From the NCBI RefSeq assembly GCF_004768545.1, contig NZ_CP038636.1, positions 248,001-312,000 on the forward strand: DNA of 64,000 nt, given 5' to 3'. This DNA is from Cupriavidus oxalaticus. GTDB lineage: Bacteria; Pseudomonadota; Gammaproteobacteria; Burkholderiales; Burkholderiaceae. Below are positions 27,856-36,770 of the stretch, piece by piece. The position numbers and the translations under genes were made by a program. Numbering within the stretch: the stretch's first letter is position 1; the number at the start of each line of letters is the position of its first letter. The notes under the pieces are model-generated. The model was not told the DNA's origin, searched no databases, and was given only the letters and a program-made list of their open reading frames with translations.

Positions 27856-28222
27856 GTGGCCTCCTTTGCCGAGATCGGAAAATCGGAACCTACAACAGGC
27901 TGGTCCGTGGATCGAACTACACGAAGAATGATGAGAACGACGATGAACGCCTCGGTGCAAGGACGCGCAGGGGATGCGCACACCGAGCCGTTACCGTAAT
28001 CTTCTTTGCCATGGTGGGCAAGTCAAGTTTGTGCTGCGCCGCAGCAGTGCCAGGTAATCGCTGGTGCGAAGTGAACAAGGCCGGCCAAAGTCGCCAAAAT
28101 GGTATTCACCAGCCGGCTGATGCGGCGTCGGATGCAATACCCACGTCGACTGCATTACCAGATGGAAAAGCCGAGTAACGCGCTTGCCATAGGTACAACG
28201 GCTTAGTCGCTGGTTTCTGGGC
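27856..28222. other. Intergenic region, no gene seen
   Basis: No supported coding, RNA or repeat signal was found on either strand. Confidence 0.4.
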
Positions 28223-28495
28223 TTACTGCGTAGTACACGGCAACGGCGAGCTTAAATGCTTGAGCCAGCCACGTAGCTCGGCTGCATGAAAGGATTGGAA
28301 TTTCCCGGCGATTGCCAGCAATAGGTCGGTCTGAGATGTGCCAAGAAGGGCAGCAGCCTGCGAGACCGTCAACCCGGTAGCTCGAATCCGGTCCGTGATG
28401 TCTTTCACAATGCCCGCCTTGAGCGGGATTTCATCGGCGTCCGCGAAGCCCAGCTGCGCATAAACATTGCTCGTTCCATACTCAAAGCGAAACAT
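28223..28495 (-). CDS. Xre-type helix-turn-helix protein (HigA-like)
   Basis: A 90-residue protein with AAAGGAGT ahead of the ATG at 28495. It begins MFRFEYGTSNVYAQLGFADADEIPLKAG. The HTH follows: TGLTVSQAAALLGTSQTDLLLAIAGKF. Length and layout match antitoxin-like Xre proteins of the HigA group, but no toxin frame adjoins it on either side. It may be an orphan antitoxin or a small repressor. In-frame codons upstream to 28642 are not used. Confidence 0.75.
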   Translation of the reverse strand: MFRFEYGTSNVYAQLGFADADEIPLKAGIVKDITDRIRATGLTVSQAAALLGTSQTDLLLAIAGKFQSFHAAELRGWLKHLSSPLPCTTQ

Positions 28496-29233
28496 GTGGA
28501 CTCCTTTGTTCGTGGACAACAACGTCTCCCTGCACAGGCGTGATGGTTGGCTGAGGGCGCGATTATTCAGGGAAGGCAATGTGAAGACAACTTCGGGGAA
28601 ATACCGAGGCGCCGCAAGCGCCCCAGTACCTGTAGATGCCATGAATTTGACACAGAGTGCGCGTCTGTTACTTGATCCACCGCAAGATCATCAAACAGTC
28701 TGCCATGGCTGAGCCAATGTCGATCTCGCTTGAAGATGCAGTGAAGCGCCCTTGGCTCCTGAAAGTAATACGACTGTTTGATCGGGACAGACTGACCGAA
28801 CCTGACGACGGACCTTCGATTTTTTACTCTGACTTGCGCTGGACATCTTCACGACAGAGCCCTTCCGGTTCACAGGTGAGTTCCGCCGGCAACTGTTAGT
28901 GCAGACTGACACACAGATGTGCCTTAAGACTAGGCCTTCCCTATTCGAGTGCCGACGATGTCAGGAAGGCCTCCATACCATCGACTTGACTGAAAACTTG
29001 CATCGCTGTGATTCGCGCCTAGTGCAGCGGCGTACCCGTTTCTGCGAACGCGGCAGTGAGCGCAATTCGGTACAAATGTCACCCGCTTACAGTGCACCAT
29101 TTCTCTGTACTTCGCCTTTGTCGGAAAGAAGCATAGACGCCAAATTGCATTGGCGGCCGACTTAGAAACGATCCTTGCAGGTCTTCTTTGGAATGCGTAT
29201 AAGTTAATGGTGATCGATAAATTGGAGGCCAAA
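28496..29233. other. Region without a convincing gene
   Basis: A 64-codon plus-strand frame at 28705-28899 (MAEPMSISLEDAVKRPWLLK) looks somewhat protein-like but lacks a ribosome site. Nothing else is supported. The last bases carry the H-NS gene promoter. Confidence 0.35.
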
Positions 29234-29551
29234 ATGGCAACGTATCAGCAACTGCTGCAGCAAAAGGAAGCTTTGGAAGCGCAGATCGCAGAGGCGCGTT
29301 CCACCGAAGTGGCAGGCGTCATCGAACAGATCCGCGAGCTGATGCTCAGGTATGACCTGTCGCCGGAAGACGTGGCACCCCGCCGTCGTCGGGGCCGGCC
29401 TGCCGGTGCCGCATCGGATGGGGCGGAGAAAACCCCGCTACCGCCGAAGTACATGGATCCCAAAACCGGAAAAACATGGTCGGGGCGCGGCCGGACGCCG
29501 GCATGGCTAAGCAAACGGCCCGAGCGCTTCCTGATTGAGCAGCAGGGTTGA
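29234..29551 (+). CDS. H-NS family nucleoid-associated protein
   Basis: A 105-residue H-NS/BvH-type protein starting MATYQQLLQQKEALEAQIAE behind TTGGAGG. An N-terminal oligomerising coiled coil (residues 1-45) is followed by IEQIRELMLRYDLSPEDV, a basic linker (RRRRGRPAG) and the C-terminal DNA-binding core YMDPKTGKTWSGRGRTPAWL. It should bind curved AT-rich DNA and silence acquired genes. Cupriavidus genomes carry several paralogues, and this one sits in accessory DNA. Confidence 0.92.
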   Translation: MATYQQLLQQKEALEAQIAEARSTEVAGVIEQIRELMLRYDLSPEDVAPRRRRGRPAGAASDGAEKTPLPPKYMDPKTGKTWSGRGRTPAWLSKRPERFLIEQQG

Positions 29552-29620
29552 GCGAATAGGCGCCTGGTCGCGGGACTTCAGCGGGTTCCTCACGAGTTCT
29601 GCGTAAAGGCGATCGGCGTG

Positions 29621-29654
29621 AAAAAGACGGCTCTCCAGCAATAGCAGAGAGCCG
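29621..29654 (-). terminator. Intrinsic terminator, minus-strand orientation
   Basis: An 8-bp stem (CGGCTCTC at 29628-29635, GAGAGCCG at 29647-29654) is followed on the minus strand by TCTTTTTC. No clear minus-strand gene precedes it, so its transcript is unknown. Confidence 0.45.
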
Positions 29655-29923
29655 CGCAACGTCCATGAAGAAATCGGGTAAAGATTGCCCTACCCGCCTT
29701 CAGTATGGCCCCGTCGCACCGTGCTAGGCAAATTGATCTATCCCAACACTCGCCTCCGTTACGCCGGAGGAAAAAAGCGCCCGCATGCCGGGGGGACGAT
29801 GGATGCGGGCGGTAGCAGGACTGCCGAGACATCATACGAGCGGTAAGAAAAATCTAAATCTGAATTAAACGCCTTTTTTGGCACTGATTTACGTCCAACA
29901 CAGCCCCGGGCAACGAAAGGAGC

Positions 29924-29941
29924 ACTTTCAAGCTTGAAAGT
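29924..29941. promoter_or_regulatory. 18-bp perfect palindrome
   Basis: ACTTTCAAGCTTGAAAGT is a perfect inverted repeat in a gene-poor, AT-rich stretch. It could be an operator, but no adjacent gene start supports that. Confidence 0.35.
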
Positions 29942-29997
29942 CCCCGTCTGACGCCGAGTCGCGAACATGGGCCGATTGAGGCACATACCGCTTAGCC

Positions 29998-30135
29998 CAA
30001 CCGCTTAAGGGCCCCAGTCAACACCTGCTTGGTGTCCCAGTAGCCCTCCAAGGGTCGGCCACCTGGAAACTCAGGTACTCGCGGGCATCCTGAATCGTCC
30101 ACTGATCGCCGCTTTTCAACTTGGAGACCATTGGG
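29998..30135 (-). pseudogene. Relic of a small unidentified protein
   Basis: The minus strand reads KSGDQWTIQDAREYLSFQVA and, after a frameshift, LEGYWDTKQVLTGALKRLG ending in TAA. The two halves look like one short protein. No family was recognised. Confidence 0.35.
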
Positions 30136-30330
30136 CTGCTCCTTTGCCAGGAGCACAATCGACTGGTGGTGGAGTACGCACTACGTGGCATGGGCAATCC
30201 GATCGGCGTGGCTCAGTACCAATTCGTGGCGGAACTCCCCGCCGAGTTGCAGGAAAGCCTGCCGAGCGTCGAAACACTAACGCAAGAACTGGAGCTGGAG
30301 GTCCGGCCGGAGGAAGACGATTCAGAGTGA
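30127..30330 (+). pseudogene. YhcG/DUF1016 nuclease-family C-terminal scrap
   Basis: The frame TIGLLLCQEHNRLVVEYALR, then GMGNPIGVAQYQFVAELPAE, matches the conserved C-terminal block of YhcG (DUF1016) PDDEXK-like proteins. The N-terminal domain and the first half of the nuclease are gone. Codons before ACC at 30127 do not belong to the family. Confidence 0.6.
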
Positions 30331-30599
30331 GATGGCTGCCTTGCTTGAGATTTGGAAAGTCGTTGCTCAACTGGAGGCGTGCCTCCGATCCCGCACGGCC
30401 TCAGCTTTCGCCGATGCGTAGGCTGCCCTGTCATGGGTTAGTTGGATCGCTCGTTCAACATAACACCCGATCTAGCCCATTCGTTCGCCGCGGTCGTCAG
30501 GTGCCGCTTCTTCGGGCCGAAATGACGTACCAAAGCGGATCTTGGAGGCTCAGACCATCAAAGCCAAGTCAGATAGCTGGCTTGGCTACGAAGGTTGCC

Positions 30600-31058
30600 T
30601 TAACGCTTCAATGGTGTGGTTAGCACGGTCTCATTCGTGTCCACGACGAACACCGCAAGCAGCTTGGCGGGCTCGGTCTTGCTCGCGTTGGCGCTGACGT
30701 CGTGCCGGTCGCCAGGCATTTCGGTGAAGTTCTGCCCCTTCGTGAACGTGCGAAGTGGTCCTCCGTTGAGTTGGTTCAGCACGGCGCCTTCCAGCACTGT
30801 TGCGTAAATCATTGCCGACTTGGCGTGGGTATGCGCGGCGTTGACGCCCCCCGGCTCATACTCCACCAGTACGCCCTTGACACTCTTGCCCGGCAAGTTA
30901 GGGATTTCCTGCTGGTACACGAGCGTGACTTTCACGCCCGTGGAGGTGGTTGCCAATCCTTGCACTGGCACAGTTGCCTGATGGCCGGAATGGTCTTGGG
31001 CGAAGGCTGCCTGCAAGGGCAGGGCGGCCAAGATCATAGACGCGATAAGGAGCTTCAT
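30600..31058 (-). CDS. Secreted cupin-domain protein
   Basis: A 152-residue protein whose first 23 residues (MKLLIASMILAALPLQAAFAQ) are a clear signal peptide. A single cupin barrel follows: motif 1 VEYEPGGVNAAHTHAKSAMIYATVLEGAV with metal-binding histidines, and motif 2 MPGDRHDVSANASKTEPAKLLAVFVVD. The start at 31058 is taken because the signal peptide begins there. A paralogue lies at 55535-55960 with the same closing pattern (SKxxPAKLLAVFxVD). The role is unknown. The gene lies near an NmrA-like oxidoreductase. Confidence 0.8.
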   Translation of the reverse strand: MKLLIASMILAALPLQAAFAQDHSGHQATVPVQGLATTSTGVKVTLVYQQEIPNLPGKSVKGVLVEYEPGGVNAAHTHAKSAMIYATVLEGAVLNQLNGGPLRTFTKGQNFTEMPGDRHDVSANASKTEPAKLLAVFVVDTNETVLTTPLKR

Positions 31059-31101
31059 GCTGTGTCTCCGGTGGGTGTAGGTATATCGCTCACAGTCGAT
31101 A

Positions 31102-31350
31102 TCAGCAGACGGGCTGTTGGCGTTGAAACCAAGCGCCCTGTGTAGCCGCGCCAAGTCGAGCGTCGCCGAGGGAGGGGCACGAGGGACATCTCGCCCGACG
31201 GTCCCGCCCGAAGTACTTCGCTTCGGGGTCGCGAGCTACCTGGCATGTGTCACCGCTCATAGCCACGTGGCAGCTGACAATGTCGTCGAACGGTTGACTC
31301 TCCGGACCGGCGATTTCGTCGATGCCATTGACTGGAGCCGCCACGGCGGG
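31102..31350 (-). pseudogene. Decayed C-terminus of a second NmrA/SDR-like gene
   Basis: The minus-strand text APVNGIDEIAGPESQPFDDI and EAKYFGR, then in a shifted frame EMSLVPL and GDARLG, parallels the end of the intact gene beside it (LNGTIDIAGPDRAPFAEIVS, DARYYGGHVEELSLVPLGDA). It is a diverged paralogue, truncated at the N-terminus and frameshifted. Confidence 0.65.
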
Positions 31351-31353
31351 GAT

Positions 31354-32109
31354 TTACTCCACATGAGCGCGCGCCAGCCACTGATCAAGACTGGTGCGGC
31401 CTATCCGCGCGTCCCCCAGCGGCACGAGCGACAGTTCCTCGACGTGGCCGCCGTAATATCGCGCGTCACGATCTGTCACGACGGTGCGCGAGTCGCCCAC
31501 CGACTTCAGATAGCGCGAAACGATCTCCGCGAAGGGTGCGCGATCCGGTCCGGCGATGTCGATGGTGCCGTTTAGCGGCGCCGCCAGCGCGACCTGCGCA
31601 AGCGCTGCCGCGACGTCATCCGCAGCGATCGGCTGGAACAGCCCGTCACCCATGCGCACAGTGCCACCATCATCCATGCCGTAGTCCGCAATGCCGCCGA
31701 TGAATTCCATGAACTGCGTGGCGCGCACGATCGTGTACGGCACACCGGCCGCGTCGATCACCGCTTCCTGTGCAACCTTGGCCGTGAAGTACGCGTTGTC
31801 GGGCATGCGGTCGGTACCGACGATCGACAGCGCGACGTGATGGCGCACGCCCGCGGCCACCTCGGCCTTGCCGAGATTGCGTGCCGAGGTGCGGAAGAAG
31901 TCGAGCACCGCCTGCGGCTCCCAAGACGGCGCATTCGTCACGTCAACGACCACATCCGCATTCACCAGTGCATGGCTTAGGCCTTCGCCCGTCACCGTGT
32001 TGACACCGGTACGCGGCGATGCGGCGACTGCCGTATGGCCCGCCTCATTGAGCAGCGTGACAAGACGTGAGCCGATCAGGCCAGAACCACCGATTACAAC
32101 GATCTTCAT
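31354..32109 (-). CDS. NmrA-like NAD(P)-binding oxidoreductase
   Basis: A 251-residue atypical short-chain dehydrogenase beginning MKIVVIGGSGLIGSRLV, the GGxGxxG dinucleotide loop. VVDVTNAPSWEPQAVLDFF and VPYTIVRATQFMEFIGGIAD are typical of the NmrA/NAD-binding-13 group, which often senses NAD(P) rather than catalysing. The frame is open upstream to 32406, but the Rossmann start fixes it at 32109. It is divergent from the MocR regulator, which probably controls it. A decayed paralogue lies directly downstream. Confidence 0.85.
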   Translation of the reverse strand: MKIVVIGGSGLIGSRLVTLLNEAGHTAVAASPRTGVNTVTGEGLSHALVNADVVVDVTNAPSWEPQAVLDFFRTSARNLGKAEVAAGVRHHVALSIVGTDRMPDNAYFTAKVAQEAVIDAAGVPYTIVRATQFMEFIGGIADYGMDDGGTVRMGDGLFQPIAADDVAAALAQVALAAPLNGTIDIAGPDRAPFAEIVSRYLKSVGDSRTVVTDRDARYYGGHVEELSLVPLGDARIGRTSLDQWLARAHVE

Positions 32110-32298
32110 GGCAGATTTTCCATATGAGGGTAGAGGAACGCGCTGCGCACCTGGTGTGGCGGCATCACTGAAAGTGACTGTCCCCGTCGCATCGCATGAG
32201 GCCATTGTGGAACAATCATGCCCTATGGATAAGGGCCAAGAATTAACCATTCGACTAGTCCAAGTTCTTTCTGCACCCCTTTTGCCCGCGAGACTGTC

Positions 32299-33828
32299 AT
32301 GACCGTACGAAACCCGACGTTGGCCATTGAGATCGACCGCCAGAAGCCGTTGCCGATCTATCTGCAGATTTGCGAGCGTTTCAGAACGGCGATTGCGGCG
32401 GGACATCTTCGCCCGGGTGATCGGGTGCCGGCCTTGCGCGGCCTCGCCGCGCAGTTGAGCACGGCGCGAGGCACCGTCGAACTGGCCTATACGATCCTTG
32501 TCGACGAGGGCTACTTGCAGATGCGTGGCGCTGCCGGCACTTTTGTATCGCCTTCGCTATCAGAATCCCTGATGCAAGCGGCACCTGCAGGCGGCAGCCA
32601 GGATGCCCCTGACGCGCAGACCACTGAGGCCGCTGGCGCAGCGAAGACGCCAGACGCATCACCCAGCGGCCAGCCAAGGGCACGCCAGTCGGCGATCGCC
32701 GTCGCCCTGAGCGGCGAGCCGCGAGCCTTGCAGCCAGGGCTCCCGGCGCTTGATGCATTTCCACGCAAGATATGGAGCCGGCTCGTTACGCGGCGTGCGC
32801 GCAGCGGCGAACGCACTTTGCTTGCCTACCCGGATCCGGTGGGCTATCTGCCGCTGCGCGAGCATATCGCCACCTATCTTGGCCTGTCGCGTGGCGTCAC
32901 GTGTCTGCCCGACCAGGTGTTCATTACCAGTGGCTACCGCGCGACGCTCGAGCTGGTATTGCGCAGTCTTGCGAGCCCCGGCGACCGCATGTGGTTCGAG
33001 GACCCCGGTTATCTGCTTGCGCGCAGCTTCCTGGCCGAGACCGGCGTGCAGCTCGTCCCGGTGCCCATCGATGAAGAAGGCATCGATGTCGAGCGCGGCA
33101 TCGAACGGGACCCGGAGGCGCGCTTCGCGCTCGTCACGCCATCGCATCAGAGCCCCCTGGGGAACACGCTGTCGCTCGCAAGGCGCATGGCGTTGCTGAC
33201 TTGGGCGGAGACAGGGTCTCGCTGGATTATCGAAGACGACTACGACAGCGAGTTCCGCTACCTGGGTCGACCCTTGCCGGCCTTGAAGAGCCTCGACCGG
33301 CATGACCGCGTGCTCTATTGCGGCACGTTCAGCAAGGTGATGTTCCCCGGTCTGCGGCTCGCGTACACGGTGGTGCCGGAGCGCGCGGTCGAGCGTGTTG
33401 GACGGGTGGCGTGCAGCATGAATGCCGGCGCGCCAACGCTGTTTCAGGCGGCGTTGGCAGATTTCTTTGAACAGGGCCATTTTGCGCGGCATGTAAAGCG
33501 GATGCGCACGTTGTATGGACAGCGGCGCCTCTTGATTGCGCAAGCCTTGAAGCAGACGTTTGGCGAACAGCTGACCGTTGAATTGCCGTCCGGCGGAATC
33601 CAATTCTCAGTGCAATTCGCCGAGGCTGCCCATGGTCCGGTCGATGATGTCGCCGTTGCCTCGCGTGCCCGCCAGGCGGGACTTGCGGTGCTGCCACTTT
33701 CGATCTGGTATGCGCACGGCCGTATGCGGGACACGCCGCGAGGCCTGGTGATGGGTTTCGCGAACATCACCGATGCGAACGAAGCGGGCCGTCTCGCGCG
33801 TACGTTACGGGCATGCCTGGATGGCTGA
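32299..33828 (+). CDS. MocR-family regulator (GntR HTH plus aminotransferase domain)
   Basis: A 509-residue PdxR/MocR-type regulator. The GntR winged helix (residues 15-80) has LPIYLQICERFRTAIAAGHL and TARGTVELAYTILVDEGYLQ. A flexible linker leads to a fold-type-I aminotransferase domain from about 145, with the PLP lysine K346 in YCGTFSKVMFPGLRLAY and SRWIIEDDYDSEFRY before it. It starts at ATG 32299, 189 bases from the divergent NmrA-like gene, its likely target. The ligand is probably PLP with an amine or amino acid. Confidence 0.9.
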   Translation: MTVRNPTLAIEIDRQKPLPIYLQICERFRTAIAAGHLRPGDRVPALRGLAAQLSTARGTVELAYTILVDEGYLQMRGAAGTFVSPSLSESLMQAAPAGGSQDAPDAQTTEAAGAAKTPDASPSGQPRARQSAIAVALSGEPRALQPGLPALDAFPRKIWSRLVTRRARSGERTLLAYPDPVGYLPLREHIATYLGLSRGVTCLPDQVFITSGYRATLELVLRSLASPGDRMWFEDPGYLLARSFLAETGVQLVPVPIDEEGIDVERGIERDPEARFALVTPSHQSPLGNTLSLARRMALLTWAETGSRWIIEDDYDSEFRYLGRPLPALKSLDRHDRVLYCGTFSKVMFPGLRLAYTVVPERAVERVGRVACSMNAGAPTLFQAALADFFEQGHFARHVKRMRTLYGQRRLLIAQALKQTFGEQLTVELPSGGIQFSVQFAEAAHGPVDDVAVASRARQAGLAVLPLSIWYAHGRMRDTPRGLVMGFANITDANEAGRLARTLRACLDG

Positions 33829-33848
33829 CTTGCGCGCCATGTTGCTGC

Positions 33849-34193
33849 TCAGGGTACATCCCGCACGGAGGCGCCGCACATACCCGCCCGCAAGCCAATG
33901 ACGTAGTCCACCTGGTGACGGGCAATCCTGACATCGCCCAGTTCGCGCTTGATCCTCAGGTGGTCAGGATGGCTAGCATATGAGTCTAATGCCTCCTGGG
34001 AATCGAACTCCGTGTAGAGCACCACATCGCACGCGTAGTCGATGCGACTGACGTCGGCGCCCACCTCCAGAGCCGTCAGGCCCGGGATGACGCCAACCAG
34101 TCCGTGGAATGCAGCCTGTATGCGACGCACGCCCTCGCTTTTTTCTTCCGGGGTCGAACCCTTCACCTTCCACATCACAATATGTTTGATCAT
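33849..34193 (-). CDS. Dabb (stress-responsive A/B barrel) family protein
   Basis: A 114-residue small ferredoxin-like barrel: MIKHIVMWKVKGSTPEEKSE at the start, then GLTALEVGADVSRIDYACDV and YTEFDSQEALDSYASHPDHL. Dimeric Dabb proteins act in stress responses, as cyclases or as accessory proteins in aromatic catabolism. It follows the DUF2798 gene by 70 bases in the same direction and lies downstream of tcpD, so it may be the last gene of the chlorophenol transcript. The start at 34193 is fixed by the conserved MxKHIVMW. Confidence 0.82.
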   Translation of the reverse strand: MIKHIVMWKVKGSTPEEKSEGVRRIQAAFHGLVGVIPGLTALEVGADVSRIDYACDVVLYTEFDSQEALDSYASHPDHLRIKRELGDVRIARHQVDYVIGLRAGMCGASVRDVP

Positions 34194-34263
34194 CGTTATC
34201 CACCCAATGGATATGTACCGTTGAGACGAGCCGCATTGCGGCCGCCAGAACCTCCGCCAGCGT

Positions 34264-34488
34264 TTAACGCGTGATTCGGTTCGCGAGCCAGCGAATGAAC
34301 GGCGCCGCGACCACGACGACGGGTAGCATCGCCACCCACGAATACAAGTACGCACGCAGCCAATGCGAAACAAAGGTGCCTTCCGCCACGAACTGCATGC
34401 TTGCGATCGCCGATGCGACCGCACACGTGACGCCAGCCTGTATCACGCCAAACGCAAAATGGTTGTATTCCTTTGGAAGCTTCCACAT
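34264..34488 (-). CDS. DUF2798-like small membrane protein
   Basis: A 74-residue protein starting MWKLPKEYNHFAFGVIQAGVT with two predicted membrane helices (about residues 12-32 and 42-65), the second containing LYSWVAMLPVVVVAAPFI, ending WLANRITR. This matches the DUF2798 pattern. The function is unknown. It sits 97 bases beyond tcpD in the same direction. Confidence 0.75.
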   Translation of the reverse strand: MWKLPKEYNHFAFGVIQAGVTCAVASAIASMQFVAEGTFVSHWLRAYLYSWVAMLPVVVVAAPFIRWLANRITR

Positions 34489-34585
34489 CTCGTACCTTTG
34501 AATATTTGTCCGAAACGGTGACCTGTGCGAAAGCCTGCGGCGCTGCTGCGAATTGCGCAGGTAGCGGTCAAGCGTTACGCCGGCG

Positions 34586-35653
34586 TCAGACCGGCCGGCG
34601 TCCCTCCCAGGCGTTCTGCAGCAGTTCCCGGATCGCACCGGCTTCGAGCGGACGCGGATTGGGGTACTGGTTTTGCAACGCGATCTCGCACGCCTTGTCG
34701 AGTTCATCCTCGCGCATGCCGATTTGCTGCAAGCCGAGCGGGGCGCCGGTCGTACGTGCCAGGTCGAAAGCGCCTTGCGCAGCACTGGCTGCGCCCATGG
34801 CCTGCGCGATGGTGGCCATGGCACCCGGTGCAGCCTTCTCGTTGTAGGCAAGCGCGTGCGGCAGGATGATGGTGTGCGTCTCGGCATGCGGCAGGTTGAA
34901 GCTGCCGCCAAGCGTGTGGCAGAGCTTGTGATGCAACGCCACTCCCACGGTGCCGAGCACGGCGCCGCACAACCATGCTCCGTACAAGGCTTGCGCGCGC
35001 GCTTCATGCAGCATGGCCGTATCCCGTTCGGTCGCGACTACCGGCAACGCCGCTGCGATGGCCCGTATGCCCTCCGTCGCCATCAAATCCGAAATCGGGT
35101 TGCGGTCGTGGGCGTACAAGCCCTCTGCGGCGTGGGCCAGCGCATTGATGCCACTGGTGACGCTGACCGCAACCGGCAGCGAGTAAGTGAGTTCAGGATC
35201 GTAGATGACGATGCGCGGCAGCACTTTCACGTCAATGCCTGTGCGCTTCAGTCCCGCATCGGTGAGGCCGTAGATCGCAGTCATCTCTGAGCCGGCATAG
35301 GTGGTGGGAATCGCCAGTACTGGCAGTCCCATTTCAAGTGCGATGGCCTTGGCAAGCCCGGTGGTAGAGCCGCCACCGATCGCCACCACGCTGTCGGCGC
35401 CCAGTTCAAATGCCATCGCACAGGCCGCGCGAGCCGCCTCGACCGGCACGTGCATCACTGCACCACCGAAGATGCCGATCGCGCGGGCGCCAAGCAGGTC
35501 CACCACGTGTTCAGCCAGCGGGCGCTGTTCGGGTGTACTTAGCACCAGAACGCTTGACGCGCCCAGCGTATCGATTTCCTTGCCAACCCGCTGGATGGTG
35601 CCGGCGCCGAAGACGACGCGCTGGGCACGGGAGGAGTACTGGAATGCGTTCAT
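34586..35653 (-). CDS. tcpD: Maleylacetate reductase
   Basis: A 355-residue iron-type alcohol dehydrogenase family enzyme that reduces (chloro)maleylacetate to 3-oxoadipate with NAD(P)H. It begins MNAFQYSSRAQRVVFGAGTI. The nucleotide site is VVAIGGGSTTGLAKAIAL. IPTTYAGSEMT and the metal-histidine region HHKLCHTLGGSFNLPHAETH match chloroaromatic maleylacetate reductases, and the tail is QYPNPRPLEAGAIRELLQNA. It is the distal catabolic gene of the tcp cluster, 40 bases after tcpY. Confidence 0.92.
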   Translation of the reverse strand: MNAFQYSSRAQRVVFGAGTIQRVGKEIDTLGASSVLVLSTPEQRPLAEHVVDLLGARAIGIFGGAVMHVPVEAARAACAMAFELGADSVVAIGGGSTTGLAKAIALEMGLPVLAIPTTYAGSEMTAIYGLTDAGLKRTGIDVKVLPRIVIYDPELTYSLPVAVSVTSGINALAHAAEGLYAHDRNPISDLMATEGIRAIAAALPVVATERDTAMLHEARAQALYGAWLCGAVLGTVGVALHHKLCHTLGGSFNLPHAETHTIILPHALAYNEKAAPGAMATIAQAMGAASAAQGAFDLARTTGAPLGLQQIGMREDELDKACEIALQNQYPNPRPLEAGAIRELLQNAWEGRRPV

Positions 35654-35692
35654 CGTAGGGTCTCCAATGCTGCTCGGTATGGTTCAGGCCAG

Positions 35693-36673
35693 TCAGAACG
35701 AGATTCGGCCCATGGCCCAGATGCGGTTGCCTTCGGGGCGATTGCGGGCGCCGAACTCAAACTGCCCTTTGAGAGAGAAGCTGACCTTGTCGGTGAGCTG
35801 GAAGCAGATATCCGGCCCCAGCGCCGTGACCCGGCCACGGTTGCCATTGCCGTTGACGCGCGCGCCGTTCTGCGTGTCGTCGGTCGTCTGGACGTAGTAA
35901 TAGCCGTTCAGGCCCAGCGTCAGCCTCGGCGTTACCCGGTAGCCGGCACTGAACTCGATGGTCGCCTCGTTACCCGACTGGTAGCCGGTGGCCTCATTGC
36001 GCGTGTTGAAGCCGTAGCGGAGCTTGGCACTGATGTCGACGTTGCGCGTGGGGAACCAGGTGAAGGCGTAGCTCGGTGCAATCTGGTAGTAGTTCCGGCC
36101 GATATTGACGGGGTCGTGAACATCATAGGCGCCGGTCTTGAGGTGGAACTCCACGCCCGCCATCTGGTGGAATGCGCCGCCGTGCCAGCCGAGGACCACC
36201 GGCGCCAGCGTCATGTCGGCCAGGCCAGTCTTGTTACCGCCTTTGGCGAGCGGCGGCAGGGGAACTTGTCTGGCCACTGACATGGCGAGATTCGCCGACA
36301 CGACGGGCACCACCACGCGCGTTTCCAGGTTGGCGCCGAACAGCCTGACGTCGGGCCACACATACGACAACCGCGGCGCCAGCGCATCGAGGCGCAAGTG
36401 GAAACTGGCCAGCTTGGGGTTGTCGTGGCCGGTGTTGTCCTTGAAACTGCCCGCATCGTAGTGCTGGTAGAACAGCAGCCAGTTGGCGCCCTCGGGCAGC
36501 ATCAGCCCGGAATAGAGATTGTCGACCCCGATGGGGTAGGAGTTGCCGCCACCCTCGGTGGCGCGTGCCGGCACGCTGCTCGCCGCGCAGGCCGCGGCGA
36601 GGGCCAGCCGCCCGAACCGGACGGGCAGCAGTGCGCGCGCCCGCTGGGCCTTCGTGCCATCAATCGAACCCAT
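35693..36673 (-). CDS. tcpY: Outer-membrane 'phenol MetA degradation' family protein
   Basis: A 326-residue protein with an N-terminal signal peptide (RLALAAACAASSVPARA) and then alternating strands ending in Phe (GRISF), typical of an outer-membrane barrel. The family (SphA/phenol_MetA_deg) is linked to aromatic uptake. The start at 36673 is the ATG that gives the signal peptide; the frame is open to 36820. It lies between the dioxygenase and maleylacetate reductase genes, the tcpY position. A pore or uptake role for chlorophenols is inferred. Confidence 0.78.
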   Translation of the reverse strand: MGSIDGTKAQRARALLPVRFGRLALAAACAASSVPARATEGGGNSYPIGVDNLYSGLMLPEGANWLLFYQHYDAGSFKDNTGHDNPKLASFHLRLDALAPRLSYVWPDVRLFGANLETRVVVPVVSANLAMSVARQVPLPPLAKGGNKTGLADMTLAPVVLGWHGGAFHQMAGVEFHLKTGAYDVHDPVNIGRNYYQIAPSYAFTWFPTRNVDISAKLRYGFNTRNEATGYQSGNEATIEFSAGYRVTPRLTLGLNGYYYVQTTDDTQNGARVNGNGNRGRVTALGPDICFQLTDKVSFSLKGQFEFGARNRPEGNRIWAMGRISF

Positions 36674-36770
36674 TTGCCACTCCGAATGACCGCATGGAGC
36701 ACCGGGCCGGAAGCCGCGGTGCGTGGTTGCATCCGCACCGCCCGCTCGGGCGGCGCGCCAGGTGCCGATG

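Noticed and set aside
32659..33603. 314-codon minus-strand open frame
   Set aside because: Antisense of the MocR regulator, with no independent signals.
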